This document shows, one piece after another, positions 1 through 7,007 of a stretch of DNA of 24,385 bases. Location: NCBI GenBank assembly GCA_016710365.1, contig JADJVW010000013.1, positions 1 to 24,385 on the forward strand, written 5' to 3'. The position numbers and the translations under genes are program-made. Source of the stretch: Candidatus Caldilinea saccharophila (GTDB lineage Bacteria; Chloroflexota; Anaerolineae; Caldilineales; Caldilineaceae). Every line of letters begins with the position of its first letter. The stretch's first letter is position 1. The notes under the pieces are model-generated. The model ran no database searches. It was given only the letters and a program-made list of their open reading frames with translations, and had not been told where the DNA came from.

Positions 1-612
1 ATCCTGGACAATGTCTATCCGCTTGACAAAGAGGAGATCGCCCGTCTCTACGAGCAGACGCGCCACCTGCACCGGCTTACCAACGATCTGCACGAACTGG
101 CGCAGGCGGAGGCAAAGCGGCTGCCGCTGCATCTCCAGCCGGTGAATCTGGCTGTGCTGGTGCAGGAGGTGGTGGAGACCTTTGCGCCACTCGCCGACTT
201 GCAGGAGATCGCCTTGACTGTCGCCTTTCTGGATGGAGACGCTGTCATCCAGGCCGATCGGGCGCGCCTGGTGCAGGTGATGCACAATCTGTTGGTCAAT
301 GCGCTGCATCATACGCCGGCGGGGGGCAGCATTATCGTGGCCGTACGCCAAGACGATCAGAGCACAACAATTACGGTGCAGGATAGTGGGGAAGGCATCG
401 ATCCTGAACACCTGTCGCACGTTTTCGACCGCTTCTATCGCACCGACTGGGCACGCGACCGCGATGCGGGCGGGGCGGGATTGGGGCTGGCGATTGTGCG
501 TGCGCTGGTCGAAGCGCAGTCTGGTACGGTCAGCGTTGCCAGCCGCGGCAACGGGACCGGAAGCACCTTTACCGTGCGGTTTCCCGCATCCATTCGCAGC
601 GCGCAGCGCTGA
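1..612 (+). CDS. Sensor histidine kinase, C-terminal part (5' end outside window)
   Basis: The frame is open from base 1 and stops with TGA at 610-612. It holds the end of a dimerisation helix (about residues 10-40, with 'RHLHRLTNDLHELAQAEA') and then a complete HATPase_c domain. Visible motifs are the N box 'NLLVNALHHTP', the G1 box 'DSGEGIDPEH' followed by 'VFDRFYRTD', and the G2 box 'GGAGLGLAIV'. The family autophosphorylates on a His that lies upstream of the window and passes the phosphate to a response regulator. The partner regulator is probably encoded just upstream, because none follows here. It may control the redox/metal genes downstream, but an imperfect palindrome (620-735) separates them. 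The kinase assignment is firm; the signal sensed cannot be read from this part. Confidence 0.95.
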   Translation: MLDNVYPLDKEEIARLYEQTRHLHRLTNDLHELAQAEAKRLPLHLQPVNLAVLVQEVVETFAPLADLQEIALTVAFLDGDAVIQADRARLVQVMHNLLVNALHHTPAGGSIIVAVRQDDQSTTITVQDSGEGIDPEHLSHVFDRFYRTDWARDRDAGGAGLGLAIVRALVEAQSGTVSVASRGNGTGSTFTVRFPASIRSAQR

Positions 613-619
613 CCCTCTG

Positions 620-735
620 CCAAGTTCAGTACTTCACGAAACTCACACGAAGCCGCAAAGAGCACAAAGGACGCCATCTTCAACTTTGTGGCTTTGTGTC
701 TCCGTGTGAGGCAAATCGTGAATTACTGAAGTTGG
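620..735. repeat. Long imperfect inverted repeat (MITE-like or REP-like)
   Basis: The left arm (620-670) reads CCAAGTTCAGTACTTCACGA, then CTCACACGAAGCCGCAAAG. The right arm (684-735), reverse-complemented, reads CCAACTTCAGTAATTCACGA, then CTCACACGGAGACACAAAG. The arms share about 75-80% of bases and meet around position 677. Transcribed, it would fold into one long hairpin, so it may also terminate the kinase transcript, though no clear T-run follows. It encodes no protein. Similar long palindromes occur elsewhere in this window. Confidence 0.75.
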
Positions 736-841
736 ATGTTTACCCCACGCCTGACCGACGCACCTTCTTGGTTCTGTGTGATTCCCCATTCCGTTGCGTA
801 CGCTTAATGCAAAACGCAAACTTTTCTTACATCTGGGTTCT

Positions 842-897
842 ATCATTCCTTTGGTAGCCGATGCTGCAAAACGCTCAATCGGCAAGAAAGGAATGAT
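842..897 (+). promoter_or_regulatory. Leader hairpin that buries the ribosome binding site of the next gene
   Basis: ATCATTCCTTT (842-852) is perfectly complementary to AAAGGAATGAT (887-897), and inside it GCCGAT (857-862) pairs with ATCGGC (878-883). The result is a 17-bp stem with a small internal loop and a 15-nt apical loop. The AAAGGA that would serve as Shine-Dalgarno sequence for the ATG at 902 lies in the 3' arm, so the folded RNA should hide it. No T-run follows, which argues against a terminator. The pairing is seen directly; the control role is inferred. Confidence 0.6.
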
Positions 898-901
898 TGG
901 T

Positions 902-1351
902 ATGACTCAGGTATCAAGTACGAACCTGCCCGGCAGACGACGACCCGCCAAGTCTACACGACGCTCGACCTGGCTCAAGAGCTCGATTGTGGCCGGCAGC
1001 ATTGTCGCAACGCTGGCCGGCACGCAGGCCATTGCCTGGCTGGAGACGGGGCAGGCGGCGGCGCGCGAGGTTGCACAATCGAGTGAGGCAAGGGCGTCGG
1101 TGCTGACGACTGCCACACCCACCATCGCCGCGGCCGGAATATCCATTCGAGCACTGCTGCCGACATTGACGCCCACTGCGGCGGTCGTCGCCATCACAGC
1201 GCCGGCAGCCGTGATTCCGACTGATACGCCTGCACCGACGGCAACCTTCACGCCGACGGCAACACCCAAACCGACAATTGTCCAGGCGCCGGTGACGACA
1301 GCGCAAAATTTACAAGCGCAACCGTTGACCCGCTCCCGCTCATCGCGATAA
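902..1351 (+). CDS. Small membrane-anchored Thr/Pro/Ala-rich protein, function unknown
   Basis: The protein is 149 residues. A basic N-terminus ('GRRRPAKSTRRSTWLK', about residues 11-26) precedes one hydrophobic segment ('SSIVAGSIVATLAGTQAIAW'). The rest is low-complexity Ala/Thr/Pro, ending in 'TFTPTATPKPTIVQAP' and a basic tail 'RSRSSR'. I place the start at ATG 902, with AAGGA at 888-892 as ribosome binding site; the ATG at 893 would sit directly on that site. It stops 11 bp before the FMN transferase gene, so the two are probably co-transcribed. In Chloroflexota, membrane-anchored proteins with such linkers often carry an FMN-binding domain at the end; none is visible here. It may be a shortened member of that group or a simple surface stalk. 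The gene is likely real; the role is not known. Confidence 0.65.
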   Translation: MTQVSSTNLPGRRRPAKSTRRSTWLKSSIVAGSIVATLAGTQAIAWLETGQAAAREVAQSSEARASVLTTATPTIAAAGISIRALLPTLTPTAAVVAITAPAAVIPTDTPAPTATFTPTATPKPTIVQAPVTTAQNLQAQPLTRSRSSR

Positions 1352-1362
1352 CGAGGCGATCC

Positions 1363-2334
1363 ATGCAGCTATCCGGTCAGCCCCTTCATGCGCATCATTT
1401 TCGGACCATGGGCAGCGAGATTTCCGTCTGGCTGATTCACGAAAATGCCGAGATTGCCAATACATTGTTGCGCCAGGCGCAAGCGTTGATGGCGACCATC
1501 GAGGCACGAATGAGCCGTTTCCGCGCAACGAGTGAACTCTCGGCCGTGAACCGGGCCAGCGGTCAATGGAGCTTTGTCTCGCGGCCATTGTGGCAAGTGA
1601 TCTGGAGCGCGCTGCAACTGGCGGGCGACACCGCAGGACTGTTTGACCCGACGGTGCTCACCGACGTGCTGGCGGCTGGCTATGATGGCACATTCGATGC
1701 GATCGGCCACGGAGCAGTGCATCTCGATACCGCCAGACAAATCGCCACCGGTCGCTGGCAGGCAGTTGCGGTTGACCCAGAGCGCCATGCGATCCGGCTG
1801 CCTCTGGGCATCGGCCTTGACCTGGGCGGGATTGCCAAGGGCTTCACGGCTGAGCAGATGGTGAATTTTCTCGGCCAGTGGGCACCCTGCCTGGTCGATG
1901 CCGGCGGTGATCTCACTGCGGGCGATGGGCCGGACGAATATCCGGGCTGGCCGGTCGCCGTCGCCATGCCGTCGCCCGTTCGTGATGCAGAGCCGGAAAG
2001 TGTGCTGTCGTTGTGGCTCAACAATGCCACGTTGGCAACTTCCGGCATCGACTATCGCCGGTGGCAGCAGGATGGCCAGCCGGTTCACCACCTCATCGAC
2101 CCGCGTACGGGATTGCCCGCAGCAACGGATGTCGTGACGGCCAGCGTGTTGTGCAGCGATGCGCGCCGCGCCGAGGCATGGGCTACGGCCACGCTTGTCG
2201 CCGGCTGCGAGATTGGCCTGGCGCGCCTGCACAAGCAGCAACTTGCCGGCGTCATCATCGACAATCGACAACAAATTCACCAGACGGACAGTCTCCACCG
2301 CTACCGCATGGCCGACGCACAAGTTGCCATCTGA
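1363..2334 (+). CDS. apbE: ApbE-like FAD:protein FMN transferase
   Basis: The protein has 323 residues and an intact frame. Members of this family move FMN from FAD onto a Ser/Thr of a partner protein, with Mg2+ as cofactor. Family hallmarks in order: 'FRTMGSEISVWL' near the start, 'FDPTVLTDVLAAGYDG' (about 90-105), 'GIGLDLGGIAKGFTAEQM' (about 150-165), 'LVDAGGDLTAGDG', 'LATSGIDYRRW', then 'HHLIDPRTGLPA' with the Asp/Thr metal region. The start at 1363 has GAGG about 7 bp upstream. Most ApbE proteins are exported; this one begins directly in the domain with no signal peptide or lipobox, so it may act in the cytoplasm. The next gene is a ferric-reductase-like membrane protein, a common partner of ApbE. 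No obvious FMN-acceptor protein lies in this window. Confidence 0.92.
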   Translation: MQLSGQPLHAHHFRTMGSEISVWLIHENAEIANTLLRQAQALMATIEARMSRFRATSELSAVNRASGQWSFVSRPLWQVIWSALQLAGDTAGLFDPTVLTDVLAAGYDGTFDAIGHGAVHLDTARQIATGRWQAVAVDPERHAIRLPLGIGLDLGGIAKGFTAEQMVNFLGQWAPCLVDAGGDLTAGDGPDEYPGWPVAVAMPSPVRDAEPESVLSLWLNNATLATSGIDYRRWQQDGQPVHHLIDPRTGLPAATDVVTASVLCSDARRAEAWATATLVAGCEIGLARLHKQQLAGVIIDNRQQIHQTDSLHRYRMADAQVAI

Positions 2335-2361
2335 CCAGCCAATTTGAGAGAAGAGTTACGC

Positions 2362-3013
2362 ATGGACACATCACTGTGCGCCGGCCGCCGGACCGGCTGC
2401 GGTGCATCCTGATCTACGGTGCGTTTTCGACAACGCTGCTGCTGGCGCTCTATGCAGGCAGCCTGATGTTGGAGGCAAACGGGCTGAAACTGAGCGATGA
2501 AAGCATTTGGTATGCGATCCGCGCCAGCGGTGTGGTCAGCTATTTGCTGCTGGCTGCCTCGGCGGTATGGGGCATCTTGCTGAGTGGCAGGCTGGTCAAG
2601 GTGCGTGTGTCGCCGGCACTGGCGCTGGAACTTCACACCTACCTGTCGTGGACTGCGATCGGTATGACCATCTATCACGCGTACTGCTGCTTTTTAGCAG
2701 TTTTTTCGACTACCGCGTGGTCGATCTGTTGATCCCGTTTCTGGGACCATACGAACCGTTGGCTGTGGGGTTGGGCGTCATCGGCATCTACCTCATGCTC
2801 CTGACTTCGATCTCGTTCTACGGGGTGCAACGCATCGGGTACAAAACATTCCGCCGTCTCCACTATTTGACCTACGTGGCGTTTGGACTGGCGACGGTGC
2901 ACAGTTGGCTGGCTGGCACGGACACACCGCTGCTCTATCCGGTCTATCTGGCGGTGAGTATAGGGATTTTTCTGCTGACGCTGGCGCGTCTCTTCGTCGT
3001 ACGTCAGCGGTGA
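2362..3013 (+). CDS. Ferric-reductase-like transmembrane haem protein (frame broken)
   Basis: The product is a polytopic membrane protein of the ferric-reductase-like/MsrQ group, which passes electrons across the membrane through b-type haems. One frame holds 'ILIYGAFSTTLLLALYAGSL', 'GVVSYLLLAASAVWGILL' and 'LHTYLSWTAIGMTIYH'. The next holds 'FFDYRVVDLLIPFLGPYEPL', 'RRLHYLTYVAFGLATVHSWL' and a last helix ending 'RQR'. The His residues in 'LHTYL', 'IYH', 'LHYL' and 'VHSW' fit paired haem ligands. The frame changes once near 2685-2700, and the ATG at 2362 (after GAGAAG) is also one base out of frame; a GTG at 2376 is in frame. Both shifts equal one lost base. Together with the upstream FMN transferase it suggests a flavin/haem electron route. 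The family is sure; the exact start is not. Confidence 0.8.
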
Positions 3014-3043
3014 GAGGCGTGTGACGGGAACGCAAAAGTTCCG

Positions 3044-3105
3044 GCAGAATTTACATTTCTCAAACAAATTCTGCGCACCCTGTTTGCATTTCTCAGTCAT
3101 AATAG
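3044..3105 (+). promoter_or_regulatory. Probable activator-dependent promoter with phased direct repeats
   Basis: TTACATTTCTCA (3051-3062) recurs as TTGCATTTCTCA (3084-3095), 11 of 12 bases identical and 33 bp apart, three helical turns. CATAAT (3098-3103) is a good -10, but the -35 position (GCACCC) is poor and is flanked by the second repeat. This layout fits an OmpR-type response regulator that touches RNA polymerase. A perfect 9-bp inverted repeat, GCAGAATTT (3044-3052) and AAATTCTGC (3066-3074), overlaps the first copy. The bases are seen; the promoter role is inferred. Confidence 0.5.
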
Positions 3106-3115
3106 AGTGAATCTG

Positions 3116-3177
3116 AAGTGGCAAGTTCACCTCAGTGACGATCAACCCAGGTGCTTCACGCCACTTGTGTGAAGCAC
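3116..3177 (+). promoter_or_regulatory. Leader RNA hairpin with a possible pseudoknot
   Basis: GTGCTTCAC (3151-3159) and GTGAAGCAC (3169-3177) form a perfect 9-bp stem with a 9-nt loop, GCCACTTGT. The first seven loop bases (3160-3166) are exactly complementary to AAGTGGC at 3116-3122, near the predicted transcript 5' end. The loop could thus pair with the start of the transcript. The stem ends 15 bp before the AGGAG (3193-3197) of the secreted-protein gene. Confidence 0.45.
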
Positions 3178-3208
3178 ACAATTTAACGAAACAGGAGTAA
3201 AAATCAGG

Positions 3209-3876
3209 ATGAACAGCAAGAGGAACTGGAAACAGTGGCTTACTGCCGGTATGATGATCGGCGCGTTGGTCTTGACAGCGTTCGCCGCCGCCCCGATGAC
3301 GACCTTTGCCCAGACCGATGACAGCAGTGGCGACAGCGCGGCACGCCGGCCACGCCCTCAAGCCGCGGCGACATGATGTTCGGCATGAAGGGTTTTGATC
3401 TGGATGGCGGGCGCAGCAGCGAATACCAGGCCTATCTGGCCGACGCGCTCGGCATCACCGTCGAGGAGTTGCAGGCGGCGCAGCAGCAGGCGCAGCAAGC
3501 GATGATCGACGCAGCGGTCGAGGTGGGCGCGATCACACAGGAGCAGGCTGACTTAATGCTGGCGCGCCGCGCCTTCATGCAGTACTATGCCGGTGAGAGT
3601 GACCAGAGCTTCGCCGATACGCTGAGCGCGGCGGTCGAAGCGGGCTCCATCACGCAGGAACAGGCTGATCTGCTGCTCGAAAATCAGGGACGGATGGGAC
3701 GCGGCATGTCCGGTGAGGGGATGCGCGGTGAAGGGATGCACGGTGGGGCTGGCGGCGGCCAGTTCGACCACCATCGCGGCATGATGCCGGGCGACGGCAG
3801 CCAGATGCCAGGCCGCGGCAACCGCATGACGCCAAACACGCAGACGCCGACCGCCACGCCCGAGGCAAATTCCTAG
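3209..3876 (+). CDS. Secreted Met/Gly/His-rich protein with helical repeats (one frameshift)
   Basis: The start at ATG 3209 has AGGAG at 3193-3197. A signal peptide follows ('KRNWKQWLTAGMMIGALVL', cleavage likely after 'TTFA'). This frame stops at 3379, but the adjacent frame continues from about 3358 ('SRGDMMFGMKGFDLDGG') to TAG at 3876, so one base appears lost near 3357. The mature part has two related helical units: 'LADALGITVEELQAAQQQAQ' with 'VGAITQEQADLML', and 'LSAAVEAGSITQEQADLLL'. The C-terminus is rich in Met, Gly, Arg and His ('MGRGMSGEGMRGEGMHGG', 'FDHHRGMMPGDGSQM'), a composition that could bind copper or another soft metal. It ends in a Thr/Pro tail. About 222 residues in all. 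Metal binding is my inference; the gene itself is well supported. Confidence 0.75.
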
Positions 3877-3921
3877 GCCAGCCGGTTGTTGTACCCCCTG
3901 ATGTTGAGATCAGACAAGTGA

Positions 3922-3953
3922 CAGCGAGGCGCGGATCGATCTGCGCCTCGCTG
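3922..3953 (+). terminator. Terminator hairpin after the secreted-protein gene
   Basis: CAGCGAGGCGC (3922-3932) and GCGCCTCGCTG (3943-3953) form a perfect 11-bp GC-rich stem with a 10-nt loop. A short CTGTTT follows. It stands 46 bp after the stop codon of the secreted protein and before the next gene's leader. The T-run is weak, but the position suits a terminator. Confidence 0.7.
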
Positions 3954-4095
3954 CTGTTTCGCCAGGATACGGCGCCCCTGCCCTGCTGAGCCAGGTTCGC
4001 CAAACGTAAGACATTGAACGATTTTCCCTGATGCAGCTTTTGCGGTAGCATCTGTGGCACAGAAACAAACAATCACCTTGCTGGGAAATTGAACA

Positions 4096-5350
4096 ATGAA
4101 CCTACAGCCTTTCATGACATTATGCGGCGCCGCACTGCTGGCGACGGGATTAGCGGCCTGCCAGATGGTCGCTGCGCCCGCGAATGGAGCCGTAGCAACC
4201 GCGAGCGCGCGCACGGCCAGCGTCAATCTGACGGCGCCGGAGACGGACGTGAACCCGCCGACAGAACCCGCTGACGCTGCCTCGATCGACGTGGCGCTTG
4301 TCCTGCCCACGCCGGCAGCAACGCCCACCATCGCGCCGACGCCTACCATCGCGCCGACGCCCACCGTCGCGCCGACGGACACCGTCGCGCCGCCCGCCCC
4401 AACGCCGACAGCCACCGCGCCGCTGACGCCTACACCGTCGCCGCTCTTTGCGGTGGGCGATGAGTTGACCATCGCGGCGCTGCTCAAACGCCCCATCGAA
4501 GGCAGCGAGATTACCTTGAGCAACAACTGGGCGACGGCGCCAACTATGCACAGTACATCGCCAGCTACATCTCCGAAGGCAACAAGATTTACGGTCTGCT
4601 GACCATTCCTTTTGGCGATGCCTCAGAAAAAGGGTTCAAAGCAATTGTCTTCAACCACGGTTACATTCCGCCCGATCAATATCGCACGACGGAACGCTAT
4701 GAAGCCTATGTCGATGCGCTGGCGCGCAGCGGCTTTGTCGTCTTCAAGATCGACCTGCGCGGCTTTGGCAATTCGGAAGGGGAGCCAACCGGGACCTACT
4801 TCTCGCCGGACTATACCATCGATGCGATTGCGGCGTTGAAGAGCTTGCAGACGCTCGCCTATGTCGATCCAGAGGGCATCGGCATGTGGGGGCACAGCAT
4901 GGCGGGCAATCTGGTGCTGCGTGCGATGCTGATCGAGCCGGCCATCAAAGCAGGGGTGATCTGGGCCGGCGCAGTCTACAGCTACGACGACTTCTCGCGC
5001 TACTCGATTGAGGATCCATCCTATGATCCCACCGCCGCCGATGTCTCGGCCAGCCGCCAGATCGGCCAGCAGATTCGTGAAACCTACGGGCCGCCGAACA
5101 CCACGGTTCCCTATTGAAGGCCGTCCGCTCACCGAGCACATCGACCTGCTGCAGGCGCCGGTGCAACTTCACCACGCGCAACGACAACGTCATCGACATC
5201 GGCTACTCTGACGACCTGGCGGTGACGCTCAATGTGGCGGGCAAGGATTACGAGTACTACCGCTACGACAGCGGCGGCCACAATATCAGCTCGCCTGCCT
5301 TCAACGAGGCGATGCGAAGGACGATTGAATTTTTCCAGGAAAATTTGTAA
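4096..5350 (+). CDS. Lipoprotein alpha/beta hydrolase, prolyl-oligopeptidase/dienelactone-hydrolase-like (frames broken)
   Basis: The start at ATG 4096 gives a lipoprotein signal with lipobox 'LAAC' (Cys about residue 22). A Thr/Pro linker (about 65-120) follows, then an alpha/beta-hydrolase domain. The domain continues in other frames: 'YGLLTIPFGDASEKGF', 'IVFNHGYIPPDQY', 'VVFKIDLRGFGNSEG', nucleophile Ser in 'GMWGHSMAGN', Asp in 'RNDNVIDIGYSDD', and His in 'DSGGHNISS'. A complete Ser-Asp-His triad is therefore visible. The frame breaks near 4518 (TTGGAG read as TTGAG restores it), 5117, 5135 and 5180. Joined, it is about 418 residues. The enzyme would sit on the outer face of the membrane and hydrolyse an ester or peptide; the substrate is unknown. 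It ends 22 bp before the convergent sulfatase gene. Confidence 0.82.
4321..4392 (+). repeat. Four tandem 18-bp units coding a TPT-type linker
   Basis: The unit ACGCCCACCATCGCGCCG is repeated four times without gaps (4321, 4339, 4357, 4375), with one to three changes per copy. It encodes a repeated Thr-Pro-Thr-(Ile/Val)-Ala-Pro spacer between the lipid anchor and the hydrolase domain. Copy number may vary between strains by slippage. Confidence 0.9.
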
Positions 5351-5372
5351 GCGAAAGGTTGGCGCGCTTCTC

Positions 5373-6788
5373 TCAATAGGGCCAGATACGGTCGAGTGGC
5401 TGTTCGAGCTGGAGCAGCTTCTGCAGCAGCAGGCGGCGATGTTCAGCGAGTTCCAGCGCATAGGCAGGATCATTGCTCACATTGCTGTACCGCCCGGATC
5501 GACGCAAGTCCCACAGCAGTTCGCTGCCGTCAGCGTGAACCAGGTAGCGGAAGTCGGCCGTGCGCAGATTTTTCCACCCGGCGAACTCCATGAGGGCGGC
5601 AGATTTTCCCACAAAAGGTCGATGCTGCAATGTTGGCAACAGGCTCTGCCCTTGCAGGTCAGGCGAAAGCTGGATTCCCGCGGCATCCAGCAAGGTCGGC
5701 ACAATGTCCACCGCCTCGACGATCTGGCTGACGGTGCGACCGGCAGCGGTAATTCCGGCCAGCCAGCGCACGATCAGCGGGGTGCGGCTGATGGCGTCGT
5801 CGCCAGGGTAGCCCTTGCCAAAGCGCAGGTGCTCGCCCAGCCACTCGCCGTGATCGGAGGTGAAGAGGACGATGGTGTTCTCTGCCAGCCCGTGCGTCGC
5901 CAACGCGCCGAGAATGCGGCCGACGTGGTGATCCATCTCGCTGACCATCGCATAATAGCCGTGGCGGGCGCTGCGCAGACGTGCGTCGGTGAAGCCAAGC
6001 GCGGCGCGTTCCGCCTCCTGATCGGGCGGATAAGCGGGCACGGGCAGTGTTTCACGATCGTACAGGTCGAGAAAACGCTGCGGAACAACCCACGGCGCGT
6101 GCGGCGAATAGAAGCTCGCAATACAGAGGAAGGGTTGACCCGTCGCTCGCTGCTGGGTGAGAAATTCGATCGTCTGTGCGGCGACAAAGGCGGAGTGGGT
6201 GAAGCGCTCGTCGCCGGGGAAGGGGATGGCGCCGGTAAAATCCGCGCGTGCGGCCAGATCGGGATGCGTCACGCTGTCCGCCACGCCCATCACATCGTAC
6301 CAGACGCGCGTCGCCGGCGGCAGCCCGACGCTGAGAAAATCAAGCTGGTCGGGCGCCGCACGACGCACCCAGGCGCGGTAGGCGTCTTCGTAGACGCCCG
6401 GCTCGTCGCTGATCTCCAGGTGGTCGAAGCCGTAGGCCGGGTGCGGCGTGCGGTGATCGCGGTTGGCGTGCGGCAGGAAGTGCAGCTTGCCGATGTTGGC
6501 CGTGCGGTAACCGTAGGGTCGCAGCAGATACGGCAGTGCAACCGTATCCGGCGGCACGGGGACGCCCATGTGCGTGATGCGCAGCGCAGACGGATAGTGG
6601 CCGGTGAGCATACTCACGCGGCTGGGCATGCAGACGGGATTCTGCACGAAATGATGGTCGAAGTTGACGCCTTCGGCCGCCAGCCGATCTAGATTTGGTG
6701 TGAGAATATCCGGGTTGCCGTTGGCGCTGAGTGCATCCCAGCGCTGTTGGTCGGTGTAAAGCAGTAAAATGTTGGGGCGACGCATCAT
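5373..6788 (-). CDS. Type I (formylglycine-dependent) sulfatase
   Basis: The protein has 471 residues and an intact frame. Sulfatases of this type cleave sulfate esters with a formylglycine made from Cys or Ser in C/S-x-P-x-R. Here the motif is 'NPVCMPSRVSMLTG' with Cys at about residue 53. The metal-binding start 'NILLLYTDQQRWDAL' (residues 6-20) and 'TSDHGEWLGEH' (about 310) are present, with 'GKLHF' and 'SPHAPW' between them. There is no signal peptide, so it is probably cytoplasmic. The CxPSR form needs a formylglycine-generating enzyme or an anaerobic maturase, neither of which is in this window. Two ATG codons in a row open the gene, 6 bp after the stop of the 65-residue gene, so they share a transcript. 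The substrate cannot be read; a sugar sulfate or choline sulfate is possible. Confidence 0.95.
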   Translation of the reverse strand: MMRRPNILLLYTDQQRWDALSANGNPDILTPNLDRLAAEGVNFDHHFVQNPVCMPSRVSMLTGHYPSALRITHMGVPVPPDTVALPYLLRPYGYRTANIGKLHFLPHANRDHRTPHPAYGFDHLEISDEPGVYEDAYRAWVRRAAPDQLDFLSVGLPPATRVWYDVMGVADSVTHPDLAARADFTGAIPFPGDERFTHSAFVAAQTIEFLTQQRATGQPFLCIASFYSPHAPWVVPQRFLDLYDRETLPVPAYPPDQEAERAALGFTDARLRSARHGYYAMVSEMDHHVGRILGALATHGLAENTIVLFTSDHGEWLGEHLRFGKGYPGDDAISRTPLIVRWLAGITAAGRTVSQIVEAVDIVPTLLDAAGIQLSPDLQGQSLLPTLQHRPFVGKSAALMEFAGWKNLRTADFRYLVHADGSELLWDLRRSGRYSNVSNDPAYALELAEHRRLLLQKLLQLEQPLDRIWPY

Positions 6789-6794
6789 GACGCC

Positions 6795-6992
6795 TTACTG
6801 CTGCTGCGCCGCCAGCGCTGCCTGCATTTCAGCCAGCAGTTTCTGATATTCTTCCTGGGAGATGAAGGGCTTGATCTGCTCAAACAGAAACACTATCCAG
6901 TCTACCCGCTCGTCGGCCGGGCGCACACGGCCGATATACTCGCCGCTCAATTGCAACCATTGGGTCAGGTCGGGATCGTACAAGGTGCTCAT
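6795..6992 (-). CDS. Small 65-residue protein of unknown function
   Basis: The protein is 65 residues and begins 'MSTLYDPDLTQWLQLSGEYI'. The middle has 'RPADERVDWIVFLFEQIKPF' and it ends in a charged then Ala/Gln-rich helix ('EEYQKLLAEMQAALAAQQQ'). No signal peptide, membrane segment or Cys is seen; it looks like a small soluble helical protein. It lies 15 bp after the hydrolase gene and 6 bp before the sulfatase gene on the same strand, so a three-gene operon is likely. GAGAGGA stands about 9-10 bp upstream of the ATG. I do not recognise the family. It may be a partner of one of its neighbours, but that is a guess from position only. Confidence 0.7.
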   Translation of the reverse strand: MSTLYDPDLTQWLQLSGEYIGRVRPADERVDWIVFLFEQIKPFISQEEYQKLLAEMQAALAAQQQ

Positions 6993-7007
6993 GGCTTGTG
7001 TCCTCTC

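Noticed and set aside
1369..2322. Long open frame on the minus strand, 317 codons
   Set aside because: It is antisense to the FMN transferase gene, which carries clear family motifs; the translation has no recognisable domain.
5232..6692. 486-codon open frame on the plus strand
   Set aside because: It runs opposite to the intact sulfatase with its catalytic CxPSR motif; the length is a by-product of high GC and codon bias.
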